DNA of 64,000 nt from Methylorubrum rhodesianum (GTDB lineage: Bacteria; Pseudomonadota; Alphaproteobacteria; Rhizobiales; Beijerinckiaceae), in contig NZ_JACHOS010000025.1 in the NCBI RefSeq assembly GCF_014199985.1, forward strand, positions 1-64,000. The letters run 5' to 3'. Of this stretch, positions 35,854 to 45,419 are shown in pieces. The translations under genes and the position numbers were made by a program. Numbering within the stretch: the stretch's first letter is position 1; the number at the start of each line of letters is the position of its first letter. The notes below the pieces were generated by a model. The model was not told the origin of the DNA, did no database searches, and was given only the letters and a program-made list of their open reading frames with translations.

Positions 35854-36645
35854 TCAGCCCTCGCATCCCGGAAACACCGCGAACACATCCTCGCGCACTC
35901 GGGCGAGGATCTGCCGGTAGGCCGGTTCGCAGGACATCCCGGCGGTGATGCGTCCGTACTGCGCGCCCTCGGCCAGCGCCCCGCGCTCCGGCACCAGGGC
36001 GAGCGGGGTCGCGGCAGGGGTGAGCTGCGTGCCGCGGCCGGAGAACAGGGTGGTGAGGATGCCGAACATCTCGCCCTGGATCGTCGGCCGCCCGAGCACG
36101 GCGAGGCGGTACTGCCCCTGGAAGTTGGTGACGAGGTAGATCTGGCCCGACTGGTTCGGCACCGAGACGGTGCCGGACTGGGCGAACGGCGCGTCGAGCC
36201 GCTCGGCCTCGCGGAAGACGAGGCGGGCGCTCTCGGCATCCCAGGCGATCTCGGTGCGATAGGCGAAGATCGCCCCGGCCTGCCCGAAGGAGGGGCGCAG
36301 GGTCAGGTAGCGCCCTTCGAGGAAGGCCACCGCCTCGCGGGTGTAGGAGCCGAACTCCTCCGGCGCGTGGCGCGCCTTCTCCGCGCTCGCCACCGGCGGC
36401 GCGGCGGCCTGAACCCGCAGGGGCAGATCCAGCGCCTCCTCCAGGCGCAGAGTGGTCGCGAGGGTGAAGGGGCGGCGGCCGGACAGCGCCTTCTCGAGTG
36501 TCGAGATGCTGATGCGGGCCGCATCCGCCAGCGCCTGCCGCGACATCCGGCGGCGGGCCAGCGCCTCGCGCACCGCCCCGGCGATGAGACGGCTCTGCGC
36601 GTCGGGCAGCTCGGTCTCGGGAAGATCGGCCTCGATCGGCGGCAT
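35854..36645 (-). CDS. XRE-family transcriptional regulator with a C-terminal sensor region
   Basis: A 263-residue protein. A helix-turn-helix of the Cro/C1 type occupies about 20-75 (SRQALADAARISISTLEKAL). The rest, including FGSYTREAVAFLEGRYLTLR and SGQIYLVTNFQGQYRLAVLG, resembles a ligand- or membrane-signal-sensing region of unknown type. It lies 50 bases downstream of the sortase gene in the same direction, so it may be the third gene of a sortase operon and a regulator of it. ATG 36645 starts the conserved part; the open frame further upstream is a shadow of the sortase gene. Confidence 0.75.
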   Translation of the reverse strand: MPPIEADLPETELPDAQSRLIAGAVREALARRRMSRQALADAARISISTLEKALSGRRPFTLATTLRLEEALDLPLRVQAAAPPVASAEKARHAPEEFGSYTREAVAFLEGRYLTLRPSFGQAGAIFAYRTEIAWDAESARLVFREAERLDAPFAQSGTVSVPNQSGQIYLVTNFQGQYRLAVLGRPTIQGEMFGILTTLFSGRGTQLTPAATPLALVPERGALAEGAQYGRITAGMSCEPAYRQILARVREDVFAVFPGCEG

Positions 36646-36695
36646 GATGTGGGTTCCGGACGGATCCGCACAGAACCGCACCGGGGCGGGAACCG

Positions 36696-37304
36696 TCAAG
36701 GTTCGGCCACCGCCCTCACCAGCAATCGCTCCGGCCCCGGCGTCACCGCATCGAGCGGCCAGCAGGTGGCGAGAACGAGATGGCGGCCCGGCGCGTCGGG
36801 GTCGAGGCCGGAGGCGTCCCAGCGCACGACCCGGTGCCCGGTAACGCGGAAGCGGACGCTTCGGCCGTCCCGGCGCACGACCTCGATCGGATCGCCGGCG
36901 GCGAGCCGGCCGAGGCTGCGGAACTGGGTGTCGCGGTGGGCGGCGTAGACCGCGGTGCCGGGCTCGCCCGCCTCCGGGGTGCCCTCGACATGGCCGGGAC
37001 CGAAGGCGAGCGCCTGTCCGCTCGATCCGGCGAGCGCGACGTAGCTCTCCCCGAGACTCGGGAAAACGATGCGGGCGACGGGCACCGTGTCGGCCCAGGG
37101 CCAGGGGGGCTGCGCCGTCCCCTCGGCCAGGGTGCGGGCGAAGGCGCGCTCCAGAAGCCTCTGCGCCAGGGCGGCCTTGGCCGGAATCCAGGCGGCCTGC
37201 GCGAGCAGGAGGCCGGCCGCCGCGAGCAGGAGGGCCGGCAGGGTTGTGACGCCCCGCCGGCCGGGACACCGGGCGACGGCGTCCCGCTCTGCGACCCCGC
37301 TCAC
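36696..37304 (-). CDS. Class GN sortase
   Basis: A 202-residue membrane-anchored transpeptidase of the Gram-negative (marine proteobacterial) sortase class. An N-terminal helix (LPALLLAAAGLLLAQAAWIP) precedes the sortase barrel, which has the catalytic histidine in VYAAHRDTQF, cysteine in LATCWPLDA and arginine in PERLLVRAV. GTG 37304 overlaps the stop of the upstream vWA gene (GTGA), so the enzyme is translated together with its only evident substrate. Confidence 0.93.
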   Translation of the reverse strand: MSGVAERDAVARCPGRRGVTTLPALLLAAAGLLLAQAAWIPAKAALAQRLLERAFARTLAEGTAQPPWPWADTVPVARIVFPSLGESYVALAGSSGQALAFGPGHVEGTPEAGEPGTAVYAAHRDTQFRSLGRLAAGDPIEVVRRDGRSVRFRVTGHRVVRWDASGLDPDAPGRHLVLATCWPLDAVTPGPERLLVRAVAEP

Positions 37305-39505
37305 GCCGCGGCCCGGCGGTGACGGAGGGACAGGCCCAGGCCGAGCGCCAGCAGCAGGCCGCCGAGCCAGGCGCGGATCTCGAAATCCGTGGCGGTCTGC
37401 GGCAGCACGACCGGCGGCGCGGCGGCGAATTGGGCGGTGGGGACGGCGGCACGGCGCTGGCGCGGCGGCGCGGGAAGCGGCTGCGCCTCGCCCTCGCCGA
37501 ACACGCTGGCGAAATCCCAGCCGGCCGGCAGGTTGAGCGGCAGCTCGGTGCTGACGAGGCGCGCGCCGTGCGGTCGGCGCGGGGTGGCGTCCACCGCCAC
37601 CAGCGAGGTCAGGCGGGTGGTGAGCCCGTGGTCGAGGGCGAGCCGCAGGATCGCGGCGTCGGCGGCCTCCGCCGAGAGCCGGCCGGTCAGCCGCGCCGTC
37701 TCGGCCTCGGCGATCTTCGCCCGCGCCCAGAGCTTGCCGATGCCGGCGCCGGCCTCAGCCGTATCGAGCTGCAACATCGTCTGCCAGGGCTGTCCGCCGA
37801 TCCGGCCGGCGAGGGTGAGCGTCCCGCGGGCCTGCTCCATCCGGGCCGGAAGGGCGAGCGGCTCGCCGCGGTAGAGGTCGGGCAGGCGGGCGGGCGCGGC
37901 GTCGACGCCGGGCTCGGAGAAGATCGCGGTCAGGTCGGTGACGGCCGGGCTCTCCAGCTTCAGCAGCAGCGCACGCATCCGCTCGGTCACCTGATCCGGC
38001 GTGCCGATCTCGGTGAAGCTGCCGCGGCCGAGTTCGGCCGCGTGGCGCATCAGGTACCCGTTCGGGGCCGAGCCGATGCCGACCATGAACAGCCGCGAAC
38101 GCCCGCGCTCCGCCGCGATCGCGGAGAAGATCTGCGCCTCGTTGCCGATGGCGCCGTCGGTGAGGAACACGACCTGCCGCAGGCGGCCGGTCTCTTCGGG
38201 CGTCGTGTCCCGCAGCGCGGCGCGCAGCGGCGCCAGCATCTCGGTGCCGCCGCTCGCCTCCAGGTCGGCGACGAAGCGCTTCGCCCGGTCGAGATGAGCC
38301 TCGTCGCCGGGGACGAGGTCGGGGAACAGCGTGTCGAAGCTGTGATCGAAGCGGATCACGTTGAAGCGGTCGCCCGCGCCCAGCCGGTCGAGGCCGATCA
38401 AGAGGCTCGCCTTGGCCTGACGCATCGAGGCGCCGCCCATGGAGCCGGAATTGTCGATCACGAACACCACGTCGCGGGGCACGGATGCAGCCGGGCGCGC
38501 CGATGCCGGCGGGGTCACCACGGCGAGCACCGCCTCGCCGCCCGCGACCCGCTCGCGGAACAGCCCGACCGAGGGCGCCGCGCCCGCGGCGGCGGTCCAG
38601 GTCAGCTCGAAATCGCGGTCGGCGGCGGTGGCGCCGTCGGCGAGCGTGATGCGGCGCTCGGCCCCGGACCGCTCCTCGACGCGGATCGCGTGGGTGGCGC
38701 TGCGCACATGGCCCAGCGGAAAGCCGGCCTTGAGATCGATGCTGAGCGTCATCGGGTTGACCGGCGCGTGGCGGGCCGGATCGAGCACCGGAGCCGCGAT
38801 TCTTTCGCGGTCGGGGACGGGATCGGCGGCGGAGGCTCCGTCCGCGACGGCGGTGACGGCCGGCGGGGCCGGGCTGTAGCGCGGGGCGGCCACGGTCGGC
38901 AGGCGCAGCGCGTAGGTGCCGCCCGATTGCCGCACCGGCTGGTGGTACTCGATCTGCACCAGAACCGTCTCGCCGGGGCCGATATTGGCGACCGCGTTGG
39001 TGAACAGGTTGGGCCGTTGCTGCTCGGTGAGCGCGGCGGTCTTGCCCTCGGCCTTCGCCGCCTCGTAGGCGCGCCGCGCCGCCTCGCGCTCGCGGATTTC
39101 GGCGACGATGACCCGGTCGCCGACCACCAGCTTCATCGTGTCGACCGCCGCATCCTCGGGCAGCGGGAACAGGTAGGTGCCCTCGACCCATTCCGCCGTG
39201 GTGTTGCGGAAGGCCTGGGTGATCGTCGCCCGCGCGGTAGGGCCGCTCACGGTGATGGCGGCATCTGCCTTCAGGCGGGGCGCCTCGACGGGCGCGCCAC
39301 TCTCGGAGCGCAGCAACAGGGTGCCGCTGCCATCTTGCTCCCGTGCCTCCTGCGTCCGTGCCTGCTGCGCCTTTGCCGGCGCGATGCCGGCGGCGAGGGC
39401 GAGCAGGAGGGCGATCAGCGGGCCGAGAAGCAGGTTGCGCGTCAGGCCCGGAGCCGGGGGTGCGAGCGGCGTCGAATGATGCGGGGACAGGGGGAGCGGG
39501 AGCAT
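37301..39505 (-). CDS. Marine proteobacterial sortase target protein (VIT plus vWA)
   Basis: A 734-residue exported protein. It has a signal peptide (LIALLLALAAGIAPAKAQ) and a VIT domain (about 65-195: AITVSGPTARATITQAFRN, EGTYLFPLPEDAAVDTM). A von Willebrand A domain (about 330-510) carries the intact MIDAS start DVVFVIDNSGSMGG. The C-terminal sorting signal is LPQTATD followed by a hydrophobic helix and RHRR. Dedicated class GN sortases are thought to process such targets; what the anchored protein does is unknown. ATG 39505 has GGAGG 5 bases upstream; ATG 39517 lacks one. Confidence 0.92.
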   Translation of the reverse strand: MLPLPLSPHHSTPLAPPAPGLTRNLLLGPLIALLLALAAGIAPAKAQQARTQEAREQDGSGTLLLRSESGAPVEAPRLKADAAITVSGPTARATITQAFRNTTAEWVEGTYLFPLPEDAAVDTMKLVVGDRVIVAEIREREAARRAYEAAKAEGKTAALTEQQRPNLFTNAVANIGPGETVLVQIEYHQPVRQSGGTYALRLPTVAAPRYSPAPPAVTAVADGASAADPVPDRERIAAPVLDPARHAPVNPMTLSIDLKAGFPLGHVRSATHAIRVEERSGAERRITLADGATAADRDFELTWTAAAGAAPSVGLFRERVAGGEAVLAVVTPPASARPAASVPRDVVFVIDNSGSMGGASMRQAKASLLIGLDRLGAGDRFNVIRFDHSFDTLFPDLVPGDEAHLDRAKRFVADLEASGGTEMLAPLRAALRDTTPEETGRLRQVVFLTDGAIGNEAQIFSAIAAERGRSRLFMVGIGSAPNGYLMRHAAELGRGSFTEIGTPDQVTERMRALLLKLESPAVTDLTAIFSEPGVDAAPARLPDLYRGEPLALPARMEQARGTLTLAGRIGGQPWQTMLQLDTAEAGAGIGKLWARAKIAEAETARLTGRLSAEAADAAILRLALDHGLTTRLTSLVAVDATPRRPHGARLVSTELPLNLPAGWDFASVFGEGEAQPLPAPPRQRRAAVPTAQFAAAPPVVLPQTATDFEIRAWLGGLLLALGLGLSLRHRRAAA

Positions 39506-39744
39506 GGGAGCCTCCATCGACGGATGCCGGCGCGGTCGGCCGGTTCCTGCCAAGGCTCCTCCGGCGCGGGCCGGGCCGCCACGGGACGCTTCGCCAACCT
39601 TCGGCCCCGCGCCGCACCGGAGCGGCGGCCGATGTCCGGAAAGCGGCGCAGTTCGCCGCTCGACGTGACGCTTCGTCCGGATCGGTGCGGGGCGCGGCGT
39701 CGCGGCCCGCTGTGCGGCGCGCGCGAACCGCCTACATCGAGCCC

Positions 39745-40353
39745 ATGTCCCGCTTGTCTGCCCCGTCCACCCGCATCGTCTGCATCCGCCACGGCGAATC
39801 GACCTTCAACGCGCATCACGAGGCGACGGGGCGCGATCCCGGCCATATCGATGCCCGCCTGTCCGAGCGCGGCCATGCCCAGGTCGCGGCCGCACGCGAG
39901 GCGCTGCGCGACATTGCCTTCGAACTCGTCGTCACCTCGCCGCTGACCCGGGCCCTGCAGACCACCGCCGGGATCTTCGCCGATCACCCGGCCCGGCCCG
40001 ACGTGCTGGTCGAGGTGCTCCACCGGGAATGCCAGGAGAGCAGCTGCGACATCGGCCGGGCGGCCTCGGTGCTGGCGCGGGAGTTTCCGGCTTTCCGGGT
40101 CGATCACCTGCCCGAGACGTGGTGGTACGCGCAGGGCGAGGCCGGGCCGGAGGGCTGGCACGTCGAGCCGCGTCCCTTGTTCGACCAGCGGGTCTCGGGA
40201 TTTCGCGACTGGTTGCGGGCGCGGCCTGAGCGGACCATCGCCGTCGTCGGGCACTGCACCTTCTTCTACCACCTGACCGGGCGCTGGCTCGCCAACTGCG
40301 AGGCGCTCGACGTCGATCTCGGGCAGGAGCCGCGTCCGCGCGCCTACGGCTGA
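39745..40353 (+). CDS. Histidine phosphatase family protein (phosphoglycerate mutase-like)
   Basis: A 202-residue cytoplasmic protein of the phosphoglycerate-mutase superfamily. It has the phospho-accepting RHG motif near the start (IVCIRHGESTFN), ERGHAQVAAAREAL, SPLTRALQTT and the second histidine in VVGHCTFFYHLTG. The superfamily includes mutases and phosphatases; the substrate is not evident. The family start is ATG 39745, although no strong ribosome site is visible. Its last ten bases overlap the convergent gene that follows. Confidence 0.85.
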   Translation: MSRLSAPSTRIVCIRHGESTFNAHHEATGRDPGHIDARLSERGHAQVAAAREALRDIAFELVVTSPLTRALQTTAGIFADHPARPDVLVEVLHRECQESSCDIGRAASVLAREFPAFRVDHLPETWWYAQGEAGPEGWHVEPRPLFDQRVSGFRDWLRARPERTIAVVGHCTFFYHLTGRWLANCEALDVDLGQEPRPRAYG

Positions 40354-41066
40354 GCCCGGGCCGCCTCCAGGCGGTCGCGGGCGGAGACGAGGTCGATCGC
40401 GGGCGCCTGCCGGCCGATACCGAGCGCCTCGTCCAGGATCGTGAGGGCGATGCGCCACGTGCCCTCGGCAAAGGGGGCGGCGCCCTCCGCAACTTCCGCC
40501 GCGCTGCGGGGATCGGCGAAGGCGCGGATCGCGGCGGTGGCGGTGCGCGCGACTGCCGAGGCGCGGGCCCCCGCGATCCAGGCATGGCGGCAGGCGGCGG
40601 CCTGCGAGAGCGCGCCGCCCTGAGCTTCGGCGGTGCGCAGGGTCTCGACGGCGCCGTGCGGATCGGAGGCGGTCTCGCAGCGGGCGGCGAGGGACGGCAG
40701 GCCGGCCGCGTCGAGGAGCGGGGGCAGGATGCGGCGCACGCTCTCGAGCGCCAGGAAACCGGTACGGGCGGCCTCGACCGCGGGCGCATCCGCCGAACCG
40801 GAGAGTCGCAGCACGAAGGCCATCAGCCCCTGCCGCTCGGTCCCCGGCATGGCGTCGTTGAGGCCGAGCGCGTAGGCCGCGAGCGGGCGCGAGAAGCAGG
40901 GCGGACAATCGTCGGTCGCGGTGATCGCCCGGTAGGGCAGCCCTGCCGCGACGATCGCCGCCTCGTTGATGCAGGTACCCCCGTCCGGTCCGGGGAAGGC
41001 GTGCGATCCCTTCAGGAGCCGCCAGTTGAGAATGGGCGCGAAGGCGTCGAGGGCGTGTTCGCTCAA
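40344..41066 (-). CDS. Conserved protein of unknown function with Cys motif
   Basis: A 240-residue soluble protein not assigned to a characterised family. The N-terminal third has conserved-looking features FPGPDGGTCINEAAIVAAGL and ATDDCPPCFSRPL, with a Cys-x2-Cys pair and another cysteine that could bind metal. The rest is alpha-helical and alanine-rich. A TTG start at 41066 is chosen because AAGGGAG lies 6 bases upstream and the conserved part begins there; the frame is open to 41171 but would overlap the NicO gene. It follows the exporter gene on the same strand. Confidence 0.65.
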   Translation of the reverse strand: MSEHALDAFAPILNWRLLKGSHAFPGPDGGTCINEAAIVAAGLPYRAITATDDCPPCFSRPLAAYALGLNDAMPGTERQGLMAFVLRLSGSADAPAVEAARTGFLALESVRRILPPLLDAAGLPSLAARCETASDPHGAVETLRTAEAQGGALSQAAACRHAWIAGARASAVARTATAAIRAFADPRSAAEVAEGAAPFAEGTWRIALTILDEALGIGRQAPAIDLVSARDRLEAARAQP

Positions 41067-41130
41067 GCAGGGCTCCCTTCGATCCGGGAGGAAAGCTTGC
41101 ACCGCTTCGAGGGGCTTGGCGAGGGGGCGT

Positions 41131-42144
41131 TTAGCCACCCAGGCCGGAGGCCAATCCCGACAGCATGGCAAGTCCCAGCACCAGCACGAAGGCTCCTGCC
41201 AGGAGCTCCAGCCCTCCCACCGCGACGATCCCGGCCTGCCCGCGCCCGCCCGCGAGCCGCAGCGCCAGCGCCTTGGCGAAGACCGCGAGGCTCGCCAGCG
41301 CCCCCGTGGTGAGCGCGGTGCCGAGCGCCATGGCGAAGGTCGCGGCGATGCCGGCGGCGAGCATGCCCTGCGCGGCGCAGAACACGAGGATCAGCACCGC
41401 TCCGGCGCAGGGGCGCGAGCCGGCGGCGAGCACCACGCCGGCCCGCTCGCGCCAGCCGCCGAGCCGCTCGAGGGCGGCGGCGTCCGTCAGGTGAGCGTGG
41501 CCGCAGCCGGGGCCGCACGCCTCCGTCGGCGCATCGCTGACGAGGCCGGCGAGCCGCCCGGCCTTGCGCCACGTCACCGCGGCGCCGAGCCCGGCCACGA
41601 GGGCGAAACTGACCGTCTCGATCAGGGTGCCGGCCCGCGTCATGCCGGCGGCGGTCGCGCGGAGGATGAAGACGCCGACGAGCACGATGGCGATGGCGAC
41701 GCAGGCCTGGAGCAGGGCCGCGGCGGCGCTGAGGGCGAAGCCGCGGCGCAGGGTGCGCTCGCCGGCGACGATGTAGCCGGCGATCACCGCCTTGCCGTGT
41801 CCGGGCCCGGCGGCGTGGAATACGCCGTAGGCGAAGCCCATCACCACGAGCGGCGTCCAGGGGCCGCCCGCCTTCAGCGCCGTCACCGCCGCGCGGAGAT
41901 GACTCGAAAAGTTGGACTGCACCGCGAGCAGCCAGCCGCCGAGTCCGCCCGTCGCGGGTGCGGCCTCGCGAAAACCGATGCCGAAGGGCGAGCGCGGCGG
42001 CGGCGCGGCAACGGGGCCGAGCACCGCGGCCAGTGCGGCGAGGAGGCCGGCGGCCGCGAGCACCGCCCCGGCGGCGAGCGCCAGCCGGAGCGGCCACCGG
42101 CCGCCCGCCATGCCCGCGGGGCGCAGGGCGGCGGTCAGGGACAT
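41131..42144 (-). CDS. NicO/RcnA-family nickel/cobalt (or zinc) exporter
   Basis: A 337-residue membrane protein with about seven helices and the NicO signature VFHAAGPGHGKAVIAGYIVAG. A cytoplasmic/periplasmic loop with cysteines and histidines (EACGPGCGHAHLTD) probably samples metal. SRPCAGAVLILVFCAAQGM is the second conserved motif. It overlaps the DUF1007 gene by ten bases, so the two act together in divalent-metal transport; whether the metal is nickel, cobalt or zinc cannot be told. Confidence 0.88.
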   Translation of the reverse strand: MSLTAALRPAGMAGGRWPLRLALAAGAVLAAAGLLAALAAVLGPVAAPPPRSPFGIGFREAAPATGGLGGWLLAVQSNFSSHLRAAVTALKAGGPWTPLVVMGFAYGVFHAAGPGHGKAVIAGYIVAGERTLRRGFALSAAAALLQACVAIAIVLVGVFILRATAAGMTRAGTLIETVSFALVAGLGAAVTWRKAGRLAGLVSDAPTEACGPGCGHAHLTDAAALERLGGWRERAGVVLAAGSRPCAGAVLILVFCAAQGMLAAGIAATFAMALGTALTTGALASLAVFAKALALRLAGGRGQAGIVAVGGLELLAGAFVLVLGLAMLSGLASGLGG

Positions 42145-42812
42145 GCGACGATGGCCCGGTTGGCGAATTGCTCACCGTAATTCGAGGCGGCGGTGAGGGC
42201 CTCGAACATGGCCTCCGTCATCGACTGGCCCGCGGACGCCACCGCAGGTTCGGCGTTCTTCGCCCGCGTCACCGTCATGCTGCAGCCGGACGCGGCGCCG
42301 GCCAGGCGCAGCGCGTCGGCACCCTCGGCGAGGCTGAAGGCGATGAAGTAGGTGGGATCGTAGATCTCGATCGCCGCGACGCCCTTGCCCTGGGCGGCGG
42401 GGGTCTTGAGCGGCAGCAGGAAGCTCAAGGTGAGCTTGCCGCCCTCCATCGCCATGCGCGCCTCCTGCGGCTCGGCGAAGGTCTGCTCCTTGCCCGCCAC
42501 CTTGAGCTTCGTGAAGTAGGCGAACTCCGCGAGGTTGCCGGCGTGCTCCTTGGCCGAGCCCTGCAGCTCCTCGGGCGAGACCTTGCCGTCGCCGTTCGCG
42601 TCGAGCCCCTGCGTCAGGAAGGCGGTGTATTCGGGATCGAAGGTCCAGGCGTGGCGGATGCCGGTGACGCGGCCCGCCTCGTAGGCGAGTTCGGCCTTGG
42701 CGGTGATCCAGACATGGGGGTGGGCGGAGGCCGGGCTCGAAGCGGCAAGACCGGCCGCGAGGCCGAGCGCGGCGGTGACGGCGAGACGTCTGAGAGTTGC
42801 GGCGGTCGGCAT
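42135..42812 (-). CDS. DUF1007-family periplasmic protein with an EF-hand-like loop
   Basis: A 225-residue exported protein (signal peptide LGLAAGLAASSPASA). Mature residues begin HPHVWITAKAEL, a His-x-His metal-binding-like start. A stretch DANGDGKVSPEEL has the spacing of an EF-hand calcium loop. DUF1007 proteins regularly pair with NicO-type transporters and are thought to be periplasmic metal-binding partners. ATG 42812 starts the signal peptide. It is the upstream gene of a coupled pair with the exporter. Confidence 0.85.
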   Translation of the reverse strand: MPTAATLRRLAVTAALGLAAGLAASSPASAHPHVWITAKAELAYEAGRVTGIRHAWTFDPEYTAFLTQGLDANGDGKVSPEELQGSAKEHAGNLAEFAYFTKLKVAGKEQTFAEPQEARMAMEGGKLTLSFLLPLKTPAAQGKGVAAIEIYDPTYFIAFSLAEGADALRLAGAASGCSMTVTRAKNAEPAVASAGQSMTEAMFEALTAASNYGEQFANRAIVACP

Positions 42813-42905
42813 GGCGCTCGGATCGAGGCTCGCTGCGTGTCGGAAGGTGGCGACGGTGCGAACGGACCCTGCCCGGACGATCGGGCGAAAGCAGGGCGCG
42901 CCGGC

Positions 42906-43376
42906 CTAGGGCCGCTTGAGCAGCGCCTCGACCTCGGCCTTCTCCGCGGCGGACAGGTCGTCCGCCTTCGGCGCGCGGCGGCGCGACAGGCGCCAGATCC
43001 CGAAGGCGCCGAGGCCCACCGCCAGCAGCGGGCTCAGCCAGAGCAGCAGCGTGTGCCAGCCGAAGACGGGACGCAGCAGCACGAACTCGCCGTAGCGGGC
43101 CACGACGTAATCGACCACCTGGCGGTTGCTGTCGCCCTCTTTCAGCCGCTCGCGCACCAGCACGCGCAGATCCTTGGCGAGCGGCGCGTCGGAATCGTCG
43201 ATCGACTGGTTCTGGCAGACGAGGCAGCGCAACCCCTCCGAGATCTCCCGCGCCCGCGCTTCCATGGCGGGGTCCTTGAGCACCTCGTCCGGCTGCACGG
43301 CCAGTACCGGGCACGGGAGGAGGCCCGGTGCGAGGCACAGCGCCAGGGCGACGATCGTGGAGCGAAGGCGGTTCAT
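42906..43376 (-). CDS. ccmH: Cytochrome c maturation protein CcmH (CycL)
   Basis: A 156-residue membrane-anchored thiol-disulfide protein. A signal/anchor helix is followed by the CcmH motif GLRCLVCQNQSIDDSDAPLAKD (only the central part quoted exactly: RCLVCQNQSI) and a second helix (HTLLLWLSPLLAVGLGAFGIW). It reduces the CxxCH cysteines of apocytochrome c before haem attachment by CcmF. ATG 43376 overlaps the ccmF stop (ATGA). It is the last gene of the ccmI-E-F-H run. Confidence 0.95.
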   Translation of the reverse strand: MNRLRSTIVALALCLAPGLLPCPVLAVQPDEVLKDPAMEARAREISEGLRCLVCQNQSIDDSDAPLAKDLRVLVRERLKEGDSNRQVVDYVVARYGEFVLLRPVFGWHTLLLWLSPLLAVGLGAFGIWRLSRRRAPKADDLSAAEKAEVEALLKRP

Positions 43377-45373
43377 TCGGCGGGCACCGCGGAGGGGGGC
43401 AGCTTGGCGCGTGCCTTGACCGGGGCGCCGACGCGCATGCGCCGGTCGGTGAGCGAGAGGCCGCCGCCGGCCGCCATGATGAGCGAACCGATCCAGATCA
43501 GCAGCACCAGCGGCTTGTAGTAGAGCCGCATGCCGATGGAGCCGTCGGGCAGCACCTCGCCGAGGCTGGCGTAGATCTGGCTCACGCCGACCGTCTTCAG
43601 GCCGGATTCGGTCACCGTCATGCGGCGGGAGGGATAGAAGCGCTTGCCGGTCTCGACCGTGCCGACAGAGTCGCCCGCACGGTTGCGCAGGGTCAGGAAG
43701 GCGGTGGTCTCCTCGAAGTTCTCGCCCTTGGTCGGACCGACCCGGTCGAGGGTGGCGACGTAGGGACCGGAGGCGATCTGACCGCCCGGCCGGATCGTCG
43801 CGAGGCCCTCCGTCGCCCAGCCCTGCCCGGCGATGCCGAGCACGACGACGCCGACGCCGGCATGGGCCAGGGCGGTGCCCCAGGCCGAGCGCGGCAGGCC
43901 GATCGCCCGGCGCCACGTGGTCGCGAGGTCGCGGGTCCGGTTCTGGCCGTAGCCGCGGGCCCGCGACCAGATTTCGAGGACGGATCCGATGATGAGGTAG
44001 GCGCCGAAGCCGAGGCCGACCGGCGCCATCACGGGACCGCCCCAGGCCAGGGCCGCGGCGGCGAGCGCGACGACGAGCGCCACCGCGAAGGCCGCGAGCA
44101 GGCGCTGCGCCGCCGCCGCCGCGTCGCCCCGCTTCCAGGCCAGCGCCTGACCGAACGGCACGATCACGAGGAGCGGCAGCGCCAGGGGGATGAAGGTCCA
44201 GTTGAAGAAGGGCGGGCCGACCGAGATCTTCTCGCCCGTCAGCATCTCCAGGAGCAGCGGGTAGAGCGTGCCGACGAACACCGTGGCGCAGGCCGCGACG
44301 AGGAACAGGTTGTTCATCACCAGGGCGCCCTCGCGGGAGATCGGCGCGAACAGGCCGCCCTGGCGCAGGGTCGGCGCGCGCCAGGCGAACAGGCTCAGCG
44401 CGCCGCCGATGAACAGCGCGAGGATCGCCAGGATGAACACGCCGCGGCTCGGATCCGAGGCGAAGCTGTGCACCGAGGTGAGGAGCCCCGAGCGCACGAT
44501 GAAGGTGCCGACCAGGGAGAGCGAGAAGGTGAGGATGGCGAGCAGCACCGTCCAGACCTTGAGCGCGTCGCGCTTCTCCATGACGACGATGGAGTGCAGG
44601 AGCGCGGTGCCGGCGATCCAGGGCATCAGCGAGGCGTTCTCGACCGGGTCCCAGAACCACCAGCCGCCCCAGCCGAGCTCGTAATAGGCCCAGTACGAGC
44701 CCATGGCGATGCCGAGCGTCAGGAAGCTCCAGGCGATCAGGGCCCAGGGCCGCACCGCCCGCGCCCAGACCGCGTCGATGCGCCCCTCGATCAGGGCGGC
44801 GACCGCGAAGGCGAAGGTGATCGAGAAGCCGACATAGCCGAGGTAGAGCAGCGGCGGATGGATCGCGAGGCCGAGATCCTGCAGCAGCGGGTTGAGGTCG
44901 TTGCCCTCCAGCGGCGCCGGTGCCACGCGGGCGAACGGGTTCGAGGTCGTGATGATGAACAGCACGAACACGAAGGTCACGCTCGCCTGCACCATCAGCG
45001 TGTTGGTGCGCAGCACCGGCGGCACCGAATTCTTCGCCGTGGCGACCCAGGCCCCGAACAGGGCGAGGATCAGCACCCAGAGGAGCATCGAGCCCTCGTG
45101 GTTCCCCCAGACGCCGGAGATCTTGTAGATCAGGGGCTTGGCGGTGTGCGAGTTCTCGACGACGTTCTGGACCGAGAAGTCCGACGTCACGTGCGCGTAG
45201 GTGAGCGCGCAGAAGGCGAACAGGATGCAGGCGAAGGTGCCGAGCGCGGCGGGTCCCGCCACCTCGCGCAAAGCCGCGTCGCCGGAGCGGGCGGCCCAGG
45301 CGGGCATCACCGCCTGCACCAGGGACAGCGCCAGCGCCAGAGCGAGGGCGTAATGGCCGATCTCGACGATCAC
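43373..45373 (-). CDS. ccmF: Cytochrome c haem lyase subunit CcmF (CycK)
   Basis: A 666-residue polytopic membrane protein that attaches haem to apocytochrome c. It contains the tryptophan-rich haem-handling motif GWGGWWFWDPVENASLMPW and conserved histidines around WGNHEGSMLLW and VIMEKRD-like segments. GTG 45373 is chosen, with GAGGGAG upstream and the family start IVEIGHYALALALALS. The open frame to 45619 runs antisense-like sequence over ccmE and is rejected. It lies 46 bases after ccmE. Confidence 0.96.
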   Translation of the reverse strand: MIVEIGHYALALALALSLVQAVMPAWAARSGDAALREVAGPAALGTFACILFAFCALTYAHVTSDFSVQNVVENSHTAKPLIYKISGVWGNHEGSMLLWVLILALFGAWVATAKNSVPPVLRTNTLMVQASVTFVFVLFIITTSNPFARVAPAPLEGNDLNPLLQDLGLAIHPPLLYLGYVGFSITFAFAVAALIEGRIDAVWARAVRPWALIAWSFLTLGIAMGSYWAYYELGWGGWWFWDPVENASLMPWIAGTALLHSIVVMEKRDALKVWTVLLAILTFSLSLVGTFIVRSGLLTSVHSFASDPSRGVFILAILALFIGGALSLFAWRAPTLRQGGLFAPISREGALVMNNLFLVAACATVFVGTLYPLLLEMLTGEKISVGPPFFNWTFIPLALPLLVIVPFGQALAWKRGDAAAAAQRLLAAFAVALVVALAAAALAWGGPVMAPVGLGFGAYLIIGSVLEIWSRARGYGQNRTRDLATTWRRAIGLPRSAWGTALAHAGVGVVVLGIAGQGWATEGLATIRPGGQIASGPYVATLDRVGPTKGENFEETTAFLTLRNRAGDSVGTVETGKRFYPSRRMTVTESGLKTVGVSQIYASLGEVLPDGSIGMRLYYKPLVLLIWIGSLIMAAGGGLSLTDRRMRVGAPVKARAKLPPSAVPAE

Positions 45374-45419
45374 CGGCGGCTCCCTCGCGCGGTTTCGGTC
45401 CGGATGGTCATGGAATCTC

